This document shows, one piece after another, positions 1 to 8,470 of a stretch of DNA of 64,000 nucleotides. The number at the start of each line of letters is the position of its first letter. The first letter of the stretch is position 1. Origin of the DNA: Eubacterium ruminantium (GTDB lineage: Bacteria > Bacillota > Clostridia > Lachnospirales > Lachnospiraceae); NCBI RefSeq assembly GCF_900167085.1, contig NZ_FUXA01000012.1:16677-80676 (forward strand), written 5' to 3'. The translations under genes were made by a program, and so were the position numbers. The notes beneath the pieces were generated by a model. It was not told the origin of the DNA. It did no database searches and saw only the letters and a program-made list of their open reading frames with translations.

Positions 1-1
1 G

Positions 2-190
2 AATGGATACAACCAGAACCAGCAGGCGGTGATGAACAGCTATAACCAGTCACAGCAGGCAGTGATGAATGGATATAATCAGAACCAGCAGGCAGCTATG
101 AACGGTATTAATAATTTAGGTAATTTCCCTGAGTATCTTAGAGAGCAGTATGCATGCTTCTATGAAAATCAGCAGGTAAGTCCTGAATAA
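2..190 (+). CDS. C-terminal part of a Q/N-rich tandem-repeat protein (cut by the window edge)
   Basis: An open frame from base 2 ends at TAA 188-190, giving the last 62 residues of a protein whose start lies outside the window. It opens with three 11-residue repeats of the form NGYNQNQQAVM (33-bp DNA repeats at 2-34, 35-67 and 68-100). A non-repeat end rich in aromatic residues follows (FPEYLREQYACFYENQQ). The Asn/Gln/Tyr/Met composition resembles the N-terminal repeats of the protein at 24138 and the interrupted tract after 46833, suggesting this genome favours such low-complexity segments. No function can be assigned from the fragment. Confidence 0.7.
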   Translation, partial: NGYNQNQQAVMNSYNQSQQAVMNGYNQNQQAAMNGINNLGNFPEYLREQYACFYENQQVSPE

Positions 191-280
191 TATCTTTTGT
201 GCAATTTATACCTAATTCAATACCAATATATACTAATTGCATAAAAAATCGCATACTCCAGCGCTAAAACATTGTTAAAC

Positions 281-309
281 TTGACAGAAGTACTATATAG
301 TGATATTAT
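281..309 (+). promoter_or_regulatory. Sigma-A type promoter
   Basis: TTGACA (281-286) and TATTAT (304-309) are separated by 17 bases. The promoter reads toward the wall hydrolase gene, leaving a leader of about 115 bases in which I see no clear structure. Confidence 0.7.
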
Positions 310-430
310 TCCTTTTGTAACAGAAATGTAACAAATTAACATAATTTGAAATATATTTAAAAACAAAAGGATATAAAGTACGGTTTTACATATAGTTAGT
401 GGTTAAATGGTTTACATAATGCTTAGCTAA

Positions 431-1894
431 ATGTTACGTGCTTCCGGGTTTAGACTATTTATGATAAGCAGAAGAAATAAGCTGAAACTTCAGAGATTAA
501 AAATCAATTTAAGAAAGAATGTTTTCAATACAAGATTTATGGTGAGAAATACACTGGTACTTATGATCACAGTAGCAGTTGTATTTCTTGCCGTTTTTGC
601 TGTAGATTCCCTTAAAGGTCTTGATGGCAATAAAAGTAAGGGAAAGTCAGAAAAATCTGTCGCTGATAATGAGCTGATGACAAGAGCAATTGCCACCGGC
701 ATTGGCGAGAGCATTAAAACTGAAAGCAGTAAGGCAAAAGACGCAGGTCAGGAGAAGAATATCAACAAGGAACCTGTTAAAGTTAAACCTATTACTGAAA
801 TCAAGTACAACATGGCCGGAAAGGTCATTTGTAAAGTGGTTACCTCCAATATTAGAGCAGAGGCTTCAGATGATAGCGAGATAGTAGGTTGCATGTATGA
901 AGGAGCAGCCGGAAAGATTGATAAAAAAGAAGGAGACTGGTATAAGATAGTTTCCGGTAAAGTTACAGGTTATGTTAAAGCTGAAGACGTGTTGGCTGAT
1001 AAGGAAGCTACTTCATCAGCTGAAAAATACGCAACAAAGATAGCTGTTATTAAAAATGCTGTTGGAGTTAAGGATTCCGGAAGTGATGATGGCAATGTTA
1101 TTATCACGGTTGATAAAGACAGAACATTCGAGATATCGGTTCATTCAAGTAATGATCAGATCAAATGTATAAGACTTGCAGACGGTGCATACGGATATGT
1201 ATCTGTTGATGATGTTAAAGTTGTTGACGGATTTCCTGAAGCATTTTCCATGGATGATATGAATGAAGTCCTTGAAGGAAGAAATAATATCCTTGTTGCT
1301 GAAAATGAAAAGGTCGTTGAAGAAGCGTCAAATGAGGATGGTAGCTCTAAGGAAGAGACTCCTGATGATACTGAAGTAACTGAAGTAACTGAAGAAGAGT
1401 CTTCTGAAGAAGTTACAGAGGAAGAAGATACTGAAGAAGCTACTACTGAAGAAGTGATAGAGGAAAAGGTTGAAGAGGAAGAAGAAGCTGAACCTGAACC
1501 TGAAGAAGTAGATGGCTATCATGCTGCAGGCGGATTTGCTGTCGATGATATTAAGTTACTTGCTGCAATAGTATATGCAGAGTCAGGCGGAGAGTCATAT
1601 GAAGGTCAGCTTGCAGTGGCAAATGTTGTGCTCAACAGACTTAACAATGGCTGGGGCGGATCATTAAGTGATGTTATTTATGCTGAAAATCAGTTCACAG
1701 CAACTGAAACATGGGCATTTGATGATGCATTAAAGAATGGAGCGCCTGATACAACACTCAGTGCTGTTTATGCAGCTGTTGGCGGAAAGAATAATATAAA
1801 GAATTATACAAGCTTCAGACCAACTTGGAATATCGATACATCAGAACTTAATGATTATGAGATAATTGGCAATCATTGTTTCTTTACAGAATAA
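431..1894 (+). CDS. Membrane-anchored SH3 / SleB-type cell wall hydrolase
   Basis: This is a probable extracellular peptidoglycan hydrolase. A positively charged N-terminus is followed by one membrane segment at about residues 41-58. A bacterial SH3-like domain at about 130-190 (SNIRAEASDDSEIVG, then GDWYKIVSGKVTGYVK) is expected to bind wall peptides. A second weaker SH3-like stretch covers about 195-270. A linker of nearly pure Glu/Thr/Val lies at about 300-365, and a C-terminal Hydrolase_2 (SleB/CwlJ) domain starts near 372 (AAIVYAESGGESYEGQLAVA, VVLNR). The Glu in YAESGGE is the family's likely catalytic acid. The start is uncertain: ATG 431 has no good ribosome binding site, and ATG 461 gives a protein ten residues shorter with the same domains. 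A strong terminator follows. Hydrolase class is confident; the exact cleavage site is not known. Confidence 0.85.
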   Translation: MLRASGFRLFMISRRNKLKLQRLKINLRKNVFNTRFMVRNTLVLMITVAVVFLAVFAVDSLKGLDGNKSKGKSEKSVADNELMTRAIATGIGESIKTESSKAKDAGQEKNINKEPVKVKPITEIKYNMAGKVICKVVTSNIRAEASDDSEIVGCMYEGAAGKIDKKEGDWYKIVSGKVTGYVKAEDVLADKEATSSAEKYATKIAVIKNAVGVKDSGSDDGNVIITVDKDRTFEISVHSSNDQIKCIRLADGAYGYVSVDDVKVVDGFPEAFSMDDMNEVLEGRNNILVAENEKVVEEASNEDGSSKEETPDDTEVTEVTEEESSEEVTEEEDTEEATTEEVIEEKVEEEEEAEPEPEEVDGYHAAGGFAVDDIKLLAAIVYAESGGESYEGQLAVANVVLNRLNNGWGGSLSDVIYAENQFTATETWAFDDALKNGAPDTTLSAVYAAVGGKNNIKNYTSFRPTWNIDTSELNDYEIIGNHCFFTE

Positions 1895-1913
1895 TATAGA
1901 GTCTATAATAACT

Positions 1914-1944
1914 AAAACCCCGGGAAAACCCGGGGTTTTGTTGT
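1914..1944 (+). terminator. Rho-independent terminator after the wall hydrolase
   Basis: An 11-bp perfect stem (AAAACCCCGGG / CCCGGGGTTTT) around an AAAA loop is followed by a T-rich run. Symmetry means it may also stop transcripts from the minus-strand lipoprotein gene. Confidence 0.9.
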
Positions 1945-2003
1945 ACATAATTCAATCTGAATAAAACATTTTATATTTAATTTATAAATCATAGGAATAT
2001 TCC

Positions 2004-3776
2004 TTAGTGTGTTTTATGGAACATTGGCCATGTCTTATCATAATAACCTGATGTTCCCACATTTGCATTATTTGCACCGATAGGATATTCATCAAGGGAA
2101 TCTTTTACAGAAACTATACTTCCATCAATTGCATTTATGATGATTACCGGAGTTTTGGATGTATTATCCGTCGATAATCCTGAATTATTGAGAATCATAT
2201 TATTAATAGATAAGTTACCAATGATGTAGCAAGGTGTGTAAGTATATTCCGTATCAGAATCGTTTGATTTGATTGGGAATTCTGTAAATACAATATCTTT
2301 TAATTCTATATTTGGATTTAATGTAGCAGGATTATTCCATAATGATTTGTCTGATACACTTTCACGAACAATATTCTGCATATCTTCAAAACTTATGGTT
2401 TTATCTACATCCTGATTTTTTACAAGAGTCATAGGATTAATTATATGGCATCCGAGTACTCCGTTATCATTAACATAAACCTTGATAAATGAGTTGAAAT
2501 TAAACACATCGCCGTCGTCTGTATAATTATGTAAGCTGAGAGCTTCAGCTGCTATTTCTTCCAGATCGCTACCGAAATCAAATCTGTATATGAAGGTATA
2601 TCCTCCTGTAAAATCTCTTGCATACTTAGTAAGCGGTAGGAATTTATAATCATTTATATAGAATAATCCCGGAGAAATAGAGCTTGTCCATGTAAGAGTG
2701 CCTGAATTCTGGATTTTGTAATCAGAAAAACCAAGTTTATCCAAAAAGGCATCTGCTTTGCTTAATGCTTCTTCCTCATCAGAGTTTTTCGGAGAATATG
2801 GAGCGAAATATTCATCAGGAACGTGAATAAATACCCCGTCTTCACCCTTTTGATAGATTGTAGTTTCAGGGACCATAACTGTTGAATCGTTATCGACTAT
2901 TGAATCATAAAATTCATTTTCAAATGCTTCATCATGCTCCGGAAGAGGAGTGTTGGTTGCATCTGCCTGAGCTTTAATCTCATCCGGATAATCATGGAAG
3001 ACATAAGATCCGGCAAGATCTTTCTTCATTATAGTAACAACTCTGTTGTTGGTCTGGTATGTTTCAGGTGAGCTTACATATTCGTCGAAATTTCTGTTAC
3101 CAAAATGAACATAGTATTCTTCACCATTTATCTTGCCCAGATATCCATCGTATGTATAATCATTTTCTATTGTTTCAGGAGCTTTTTCTTTATCAGTGTT
3201 AAGTTTGTCAATGTCATACTCGATCTTATCCTTAGAAAATACTTCGCTGGTTTCTACAGGCATTGTCTGTCTATCATATGTTTCATAATAATTAGACATG
3301 ATTCCCGTGTTTGAAGAGTTATCATCATAGTAACTTAAAACGTGCTGATAAAGTGAGATTTTATCATCATAGAGTTTTTTGGTCATATGATCGTAATCAT
3401 AGACTTCAATATCTCCTGAATCGAAAGCTTTTTCGCAGATGTTTTTACGAAATTCCTTATCGAAATGAGGGACATTTACTGTGCTTGTTGTTAATTTGTA
3501 TTTGGAAATGTCTCTTAGACTTGAATTGATGAATATTTCGGGATAGCCCTTACTTTCATCGCCGTTAATGTGCTCAATCCAAAGAGAAGAACCGGATTTA
3601 TCGGTTGTTGGATTGGTTGTAGAATCTTCCTCTGTACTTGCTATTTCTTCAGTTGATGAATTTGAATTATCATAATCATCGATTTTTTTGGCCTTTTTGC
3701 CACATGAAGTCATAGTCAATGAGAGTAAGAGTGTCATTGGTATGACAAATCTTTTTTTGTTTTTCAAGTTGATCAT
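2004..3776 (-). CDS. Large secreted lipoprotein of unknown function
   Basis: The 590-residue product starts with a lipoprotein signal: positive N-terminus (KNKKR), hydrophobic core, and a lipobox ending at Cys25 (TMTSC). The next segment is Ser/Thr/Asp-rich, typical of a spacer between membrane anchor and folded domain. The start is set by AGGAGG placed just upstream of ATG 3776; the frame is open further upstream but without a better start. The mature part is acidic, rich in Tyr, Asp and Asn, and I recognise no enzymatic motif. A repeat-poor sequence with segments such as GGYTFIYRFDFGSD and IINAIDGSIVSV suggests a beta-rich (possibly PepSY-like or regulatory) extracellular domain, but this is only impression. 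It is transcribed alone, divergently from argC. Confidence 0.85.
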   Translation of the reverse strand: MINLKNKKRFVIPMTLLLSLTMTSCGKKAKKIDDYDNSNSSTEEIASTEEDSTTNPTTDKSGSSLWIEHINGDESKGYPEIFINSSLRDISKYKLTTSTVNVPHFDKEFRKNICEKAFDSGDIEVYDYDHMTKKLYDDKISLYQHVLSYYDDNSSNTGIMSNYYETYDRQTMPVETSEVFSKDKIEYDIDKLNTDKEKAPETIENDYTYDGYLGKINGEEYYVHFGNRNFDEYVSSPETYQTNNRVVTIMKKDLAGSYVFHDYPDEIKAQADATNTPLPEHDEAFENEFYDSIVDNDSTVMVPETTIYQKGEDGVFIHVPDEYFAPYSPKNSDEEEALSKADAFLDKLGFSDYKIQNSGTLTWTSSISPGLFYINDYKFLPLTKYARDFTGGYTFIYRFDFGSDLEEIAAEALSLHNYTDDGDVFNFNSFIKVYVNDNGVLGCHIINPMTLVKNQDVDKTISFEDMQNIVRESVSDKSLWNNPATLNPNIELKDIVFTEFPIKSNDSDTEYTYTPCYIIGNLSINNMILNNSGLSTDNTSKTPVIIINAIDGSIVSVKDSLDEYPIGANNANVGTSGYYDKTWPMFHKTH

Positions 3777-3812
3777 GCTGTGTCCTCCTAAATCCTTTTC
3801 GCCCTCACAAAA

Positions 3813-3841
3813 ATTATACAATGATATATGGATTTCAGCAA
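3813..3841 (-). promoter_or_regulatory. Promoter of the lipoprotein gene
   Basis: On the minus strand TTGCTG (3841-3836) and TATAAT (3818-3813) are separated by 17 bases, 37 bases before the ATG at 3776. Confidence 0.7.
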
Positions 3842-3948
3842 TAAATTTACAAATAGAAACAGAAAGACACAAAAAAACGAATAAGTTTATAATAATATGC
3901 AAAATTAATGCATAAAACATGAATATAATGTATATTTGACGGATTTTT

Positions 3949-3985
3949 TATGAATAAAATCAATAAATGCTTGCATATTATTCAC
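3949..3985 (+). promoter_or_regulatory. Possible ArgR/AhrC operator region
   Basis: Two ARG-box-like elements sit upstream of and within the argC promoter: TATGAATAAAATCAATAA at 3949-3966 (the left half TNTGAATWWWW is good, the right half poor) and TGCATATTATTCA at 3972-3984 (the right half ATTCA is good, one base shorter than consensus). The family consensus is TNTGAATWWWWATTCANW. The second would cover the -35 and spacer, as expected for a repressor of arginine synthesis. The matches are imperfect, so this is inference from position plus half-site similarity. Confidence 0.35.
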
Positions 3986-3999
3986 AGTGAGATTATAAT
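3971..3999 (+). promoter_or_regulatory. Promoter of the arg operon
   Basis: TTGCAT (3971-3976), a 17-base spacer and a perfect TATAAT (3994-3999). The predicted leader is about 70 bases, ending in AAAGGAG before argC. Confidence 0.75.
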
Positions 4000-4076
4000 C
4001 GTGGTCTAAAGACTTTTGAAATACATCCGTTTAGGATGCCGGATAAATATATATTTCAGGAAAAAGGAGCAGAAAA

Positions 4077-5186
4077 ATGATCAAAGCAGGTATTATTGGA
4101 TCAACAGGATATGCCGGTCAGGAACTGGTAAGAATACTTCTCGGACATAAGGATGCAGAGATAGTATGGTATGGATCAAGAAGTTATGTCGATGAAGCAT
4201 ACAGCAGTGTATATGGAAATATGTTTGAAATAGTTGATGCTGCATGTATGGATGATAATCTTGATGAACTTTGCAAGAAGGCAGATGTCATTTTTACAGC
4301 TACACCACAGGGATATCTTGCCGGAGTAATAAATGAAAATATACTTGAGAACGCAAAGGTTATCGATCTTTCAGCCGATTTCAGACTTAAGGATACTGAT
4401 GTTTATGAGAAATGGTATAAGATAGATCACAAGGCGAAGCAGTATATCGATGAGGCTGTTTACGGACTTTGCGAACTTAATCGTGAAAGCATAAAGGGCG
4501 CAAGACTTGTTGCAAACCCTGGTTGCTATACAACAACATCAATCCTTTCACTTTATCCTCTTGTAAGAGAGCATATGGTTGATACAGATACAATAGTTAT
4601 TGATGCTAAGTCAGGAACTTCAGGAGCAGGAAGAAGTGCAAAACTTGCTAACCTTTACTGTGAAGTTAATGAAAGTATTAAAGCTTACGGTGTTACAACT
4701 CACAGACATACACCTGAGATAGAAGAGCAGCTTGGATATGCATTTCTTGCAGGAAATACATCAAAGGATCTTTCAACAGTAGGTCAGGAATGTATAAGTG
4801 ACAAGAATGCAGGCGGAAATCCTCTTCTTATTAATTTCACTCCTCATCTTGTTCCTATGAACAGAGGAATCCTTGCAACATGTTATGCTAAGTTAAATGA
4901 CAAATATACTTATGATGATGTTAAGGCTGTTTATGATAAGTATTATAAGAATGAGCAGTTCATCAGAGTACTGAATAAGGGAGTTATGCCTGAGACAAGA
5001 TGGGTTGAAGGAAGTAACTACGTAGATATTAATTTTGTGATCGATGAGAGAACAGGACGCATCGTTGTATGTGGAGCTCTTGATAATATGGTTAAGGGTG
5101 CAGCAGGACAGGCAGTTCAGAATATGAATCTTATCTTTGGTCTTCCTGAAAATGAAGGACTTCTGATGCCACCTGTATTTCCATAA
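4077..5186 (+). CDS. argC: N-acetyl-gamma-glutamyl-phosphate reductase
   Basis: This enzyme carries out the NADPH-dependent reduction of N-acetylglutamyl phosphate to the semialdehyde, the third step of arginine synthesis, in the cytoplasm. The N-terminal dinucleotide fold is visible as GSTGYAG (8-14). The active-site cysteine is Cys150 in NPGCYTTT, followed by the SGTSGAGR loop, and the His-containing HTPEIEEQL segment of the family is present. At 369 residues the length is somewhat longer than the usual ~345; the extra residues include TSKDLSTVGQECISDKNAGG, an insertion near 245-265. AAAGGAG precedes the ATG at normal distance. It is first in the argC-argJ-argB operon. Confidence 0.97.
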   Translation: MIKAGIIGSTGYAGQELVRILLGHKDAEIVWYGSRSYVDEAYSSVYGNMFEIVDAACMDDNLDELCKKADVIFTATPQGYLAGVINENILENAKVIDLSADFRLKDTDVYEKWYKIDHKAKQYIDEAVYGLCELNRESIKGARLVANPGCYTTTSILSLYPLVREHMVDTDTIVIDAKSGTSGAGRSAKLANLYCEVNESIKAYGVTTHRHTPEIEEQLGYAFLAGNTSKDLSTVGQECISDKNAGGNPLLINFTPHLVPMNRGILATCYAKLNDKYTYDDVKAVYDKYYKNEQFIRVLNKGVMPETRWVEGSNYVDINFVIDERTGRIVVCGALDNMVKGAAGQAVQNMNLIFGLPENEGLLMPPVFP

Positions 5187-5210
5187 ATCTGAAACGCAGA
5201 TTAAATAGTT

Positions 5211-5333
5211 TAAACAGTTAGATCATATAGTTAGATTTAATCCTGAATAAACGGTTATAGCACATAGTCGTAACAAATGATTGAAATAAACGGTCATGAG
5301 ACATAATCAAAATAAAGTCAGGATAAACGGTTA
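5211..5333 (+). repeat. Degenerate ~38-bp tandem repeats between argC and argJ
   Basis: The decamer TAAAC(A/G)GT(T/C)A recurs at 5211-5220, 5248-5257, 5287-5296 and 5324-5333, spaced 37, 39 and 37 bases apart. The sequence between copies is also related (CATA, AGTC, AAT/AAA blocks in the same order), so this looks like three full copies of an eroded tandem unit plus a partial one ending at the argJ ribosome binding site. The unit has no open frame and no obvious hairpin. Confidence 0.65.
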
Positions 5334-5352
5334 GAATAAAAGGAGAGATAAA

Positions 5353-6585
5353 ATGTCAGTTAAGGTTATTTCCGGCGGCGTTACAGCTGCAAAGGGTTAT
5401 AAATGTGCCAGTACAAGAGTTGGTATTAAGCCAAAGGGAACAAACAGAGACCTTACACTTATAGTAAGTGAGGTTCCTGCAGTATGTGTCGGAACTTTTA
5501 CAAGAAATATTGTAAAAGCTGCTCCTGTTAAATGGGACATGGATATAGCATATAATGTTAAGAAGGCTCAGGCTGTTATAGTAAATACAGGTATTGCAAA
5601 TGCTGCTACAGGCGAGCAGGGACTTTTAAGCTGCAAGACAGAAGCTGAAAAAGTCGGTGCAGCCCTCGGTATTCCTGCAAATACAGTTCTTACAGCATCT
5701 ACAGGTGTTATCGGACCACAGATTCCTGTTGATAAGATCTGCGGTGGAGTTGATGAACTTGTTTCAAAGCTTACAGACAGTGTTGAAGAAGCGCATGAAG
5801 CTGCTAAGGCTATCATGACAACAGATACACAGCCAAAGGAAATTGCTGTTACTTTTGAAGCAGGTGGAAAAACATGTACAATCGGCGCTATGTGTAAGGG
5901 TTCCGGAATGATTCATCCAAACATGGGAACAATGCTCGGATTCATCATGTCAGACGTTGCTATTGAACATGATATAGCGCTTAAGACTATCAGAGAAGTA
6001 ATTGATGATACATTTAATATGGTATCGGTTGACGGAGATACATCCACAAATGATACAGTTATGCTTCTTGCAAACGGACTTGCAGGAAATGAAATGATCA
6101 CATCGGAAGGTGAAGATCTTAAGGAATTTAAGAATGCACTTTTCACAGTTGCTGAATTCCTTGCTAAAAATATTGCAAAAGACGGTGAAGGTGCAACAAG
6201 ACTTTTCACATGTCATGTAACAGGTGCAAAGGATAATGAGACAGCACGTATTCTTGCTAAGTCTGTTATCACTTCAAACCTTACTAAGGCGGCTGTATTC
6301 GGTATGGACGCAAACTGCGGACGTCTTTTCTGCGCAATGGGTTACTCCGGAGCGGAATTCGATCCGGATCATACTGACATCATACTCAGTAGTAAAAATG
6401 GTTCAATCAAACTTATCGCTGACGGTATGCTTCCTGAATTCTCAGAAGAAGAAGCTCTTTCAGTTCTTCAGCCTGATGAGATAGTTGCAGAATGTATACT
6501 TCATGAAGGCGACGGAGAGGCTACAGCATGGGGCTGTGACCTTACATATGATTATGTTAAGATCAATGCTGATTATCGTTCATAG
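5353..6585 (+). CDS. argJ: Bifunctional ornithine acetyltransferase / N-acetylglutamate synthase
   Basis: ArgJ moves the acetyl group from N-acetylornithine to glutamate, so the pathway recycles acetyl groups; many versions also acetylate glutamate from acetyl-CoA. The precursor is self-cleaved before a conserved Thr. That site is visible as KGSGMIHPNMGTMLGF, with Thr193 as the predicted new N-terminus and nucleophile of the beta chain. The cleavage bond here is Gly-Thr where Ala-Thr is more usual. Length (410) is normal and the SGATRLF/NCGR type C-terminal blocks are present. AAAGGAGAG precedes the ATG. It ends in TAG, showing that TAG is a working stop in this genome. Confidence 0.97.
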   Translation: MSVKVISGGVTAAKGYKCASTRVGIKPKGTNRDLTLIVSEVPAVCVGTFTRNIVKAAPVKWDMDIAYNVKKAQAVIVNTGIANAATGEQGLLSCKTEAEKVGAALGIPANTVLTASTGVIGPQIPVDKICGGVDELVSKLTDSVEEAHEAAKAIMTTDTQPKEIAVTFEAGGKTCTIGAMCKGSGMIHPNMGTMLGFIMSDVAIEHDIALKTIREVIDDTFNMVSVDGDTSTNDTVMLLANGLAGNEMITSEGEDLKEFKNALFTVAEFLAKNIAKDGEGATRLFTCHVTGAKDNETARILAKSVITSNLTKAAVFGMDANCGRLFCAMGYSGAEFDPDHTDIILSSKNGSIKLIADGMLPEFSEEEALSVLQPDEIVAECILHEGDGEATAWGCDLTYDYVKINADYRS

Positions 6586-6632
6586 TTATTGATTCGTAAA
6601 ATTTTTAGTGATAAAGTAATGAGGTGTGAGCT

Positions 6633-7571
6633 ATGATATACAGATTTGAACAGGAATTAGAGAGAAACGCGGAGGATAATAGTATGGTTAGTAATGATTC
6701 TTTAGATAAGGTGCTTGCAAAAGCTCAGACACTGAGTGAAGCACTTCCTTATATTCAGCGTTTTAACGGAAGTACTATAGTAGTAAAGTACGGCGGAAGC
6801 GCAATGCTTGATGAGAATCTTAAATATAATGTTATTAAAGATGTTGCCCTTCTTAAGCTTATAGGTCTTAAGCCAATCATCGTACACGGTGGTGGTAAGG
6901 AGATCAATAAATGGCTTGGCAAGATCAATAAGCAGTCAGAGTTTGTTAACGGACTTCGTGTTACAGATGAGGAAACTCTTGAAGTAGCTGAGATGGTTCT
7001 TAATAAGGTAAATAAAAGCCTTGTTGCGATGATGACTCAGCTTGGACTTAAGGCAGTAGGTATAAGCGGAAAAGATGCAGGTCTTCTTCAGACACACAAG
7101 AAGACAGCTGACGGAAAAGATATCGGATATGTAGGTGAAGTTACATCTTCAGATACAAAGATCCTTGATACACTTATTCAGGATGACTTTATTCCTGTAA
7201 TCGCACCTATCGGTCTTGGTGATGATTTCCATGGATATAATATAAATGCAGATGACTGTGCATGTGCTATCGCATCAGCAGTAAATGCAGAAAAACTTGT
7301 ATTCCTTACAGATATTGAAGGTGTATATGTTGATCCAAGCGACAAGAAGACACTTGTTTCAGAGATGAATGTTGCAGAAGCAGAAGAATTCATCGAGAAA
7401 GGTGTTGTCGGAGGCGGAATGATGCCTAAGCTTAAGAACTGTATTGAAGCACTTAAGAATGGTGTTTCGCGAGTTCATATCCTTGACGGTCGTGTAGAGC
7501 ATTGCCTTTTACTTGAGTTCTTTACTGAAAAAGGTATCGGTACTGCTATCCTTAAGGATCCATTATTCTAA
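6633..7571 (+). CDS. argB: Acetylglutamate kinase
   Basis: ArgB phosphorylates N-acetylglutamate with ATP, the second step of arginine synthesis and the usual point of feedback inhibition. Amino-acid-kinase signatures are clear: [18 protein letters not shown], and [12 protein letters not shown]. Two starts are possible. ATG 6633 has GAGGTG six bases upstream and gives 312 residues. ATG 6684 has GGAGG eight bases upstream and gives 295 residues, closer to the family length of about 295-300. I report the longer form, but 6684 may well be the true start. It is the last gene of the operon; later arginine genes such as argD and argF are not in this window. Confidence 0.96.
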   Translation: MIYRFEQELERNAEDNSMVSNDSLDKVLAKAQTLSEALPYIQRFNGSTIVVKYGGSAMLDENLKYNVIKDVALLKLIGLKPIIVHGGGKEINKWLGKINKQSEFVNGLRVTDEETLEVAEMVLNKVNKSLVAMMTQLGLKAVGISGKDAGLLQTHKKTADGKDIGYVGEVTSSDTKILDTLIQDDFIPVIAPIGLGDDFHGYNINADDCACAIASAVNAEKLVFLTDIEGVYVDPSDKKTLVSEMNVAEAEEFIEKGVVGGGMMPKLKNCIEALKNGVSRVHILDGRVEHCLLLEFFTEKGIGTAILKDPLF

Positions 7572-7587
7572 ATATATTGACAAGATT

Positions 7588-7620
7588 AAAACCGGCGCAT
7601 ATTTAAGTGCCGGTTTTAAA
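7588..7620 (+). terminator. Terminator of the arg operon
   Basis: The stem AAAACCGGCGC / GTGCCGGTTTT starts 17 bases after the argB stop, with a short loop and an A/T-rich tail. Confidence 0.8.
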
Positions 7621-7674
7621 ATGTTTAAATGTCCTAAAAATATATAAATACATTTATAAATATGAAAAATCGTA

Positions 7675-7703
7675 TTGAATAAATGTTTCAATTTCGTTAC
7701 AAT
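7675..7703 (+). promoter_or_regulatory. Promoter of the comEA-like/response regulator pair
   Basis: TTGAAT (7675-7680), 17 bases, TACAAT (7698-7703); about 80 bases before the TTG start of the next gene. Confidence 0.55.
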
Positions 7704-7786
7704 AAGTTTAGCTCTGAAAAAGTTGAATTAACAAATTTCCCGATGATTAGATCAAAAATCAAGATAAATCGAGGGATGATGTATAT

Positions 7787-8458
7787 TTGAAAAAAATCAG
7801 AATTGTTACAGTCATTTTACTATTGACTGTATTTCTTTATGGTTGCAGCAATACATCTCTTAAAGTTGACGACACATCAAAAACGGATACCGAATCACAA
7901 TTGACTGAAGATAAAGACGATAGTACATTAACGACCGGTTATGATCTGACGGAAGAAACTACCGAAGATCATTCTAAGATAGGGACGGTTCGGGTTTATG
8001 TATGTGGTGCGGTCAGAAATGAAGGGGTATATATACTTCCTGAAGGGAGTATTGTGAATGATGCTTTGGATGCAGCGGGCGGATATGATGAAAATGCACT
8101 TCATGGATATATAAATCTTGCGGCCGGATTAGAGGACGGGATGAGGATTTATTTTCCTGAAGAGGATGATTCGCTTAAAACAAACTTAAGTAAAGAGATA
8201 ATGACGGGTTTTTCTAACGAAGGAAAAGATACTCCGAATGAGAGAAATTTTACGGAAGAATCCAATATGAAGGTTAATATCAATACGGCTGATAAAAATC
8301 TTCTTATGACATTACCCGGAATCGGGGAAAGCAGAGCAGAAGATATAATCAGTTACAGAGATGATAATGGTGGCTTTAAAAGTATTGAGGAGATAAAAAA
8401 TATTAAGGGGATCAAGGACAATATTTTTGAGAAAATAAAGGACATGATCATTATTTAA
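7787..8458 (+). CDS. ComEA-like DNA-binding lipoprotein (SLBB + helix-hairpin-helix)
   Basis: The 223-residue protein resembles ComEA, the DNA receptor of natural transformation. An N-terminal signal ends in a lipobox at Cys20 (FLYGC), so it should be a lipoprotein rather than the usual single-pass membrane protein. An acidic linker follows, then an SLBB domain at about 65-125 (VYVCGAVRNEGVY, DALDAAGGY, DGMRIYFP). A C-terminal double helix-hairpin-helix domain covers about 160-223 (VNINTADKNLLMTLPGIG, GFKSIEEIKNIKGI), which binds DNA without sequence preference. The start codon is TTG with GAGGGATG upstream. ComEC and other uptake genes are not nearby, so the role in DNA uptake is inferred from domains alone. 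It is followed 12 bases later by a response regulator. Confidence 0.85.
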   Translation: MKKIRIVTVILLLTVFLYGCSNTSLKVDDTSKTDTESQLTEDKDDSTLTTGYDLTEETTEDHSKIGTVRVYVCGAVRNEGVYILPEGSIVNDALDAAGGYDENALHGYINLAAGLEDGMRIYFPEEDDSLKTNLSKEIMTGFSNEGKDTPNERNFTEESNMKVNINTADKNLLMTLPGIGESRAEDIISYRDDNGGFKSIEEIKNIKGIKDNIFEKIKDMIII

Positions 8459-8470
8459 AAGGGGAAAAAG

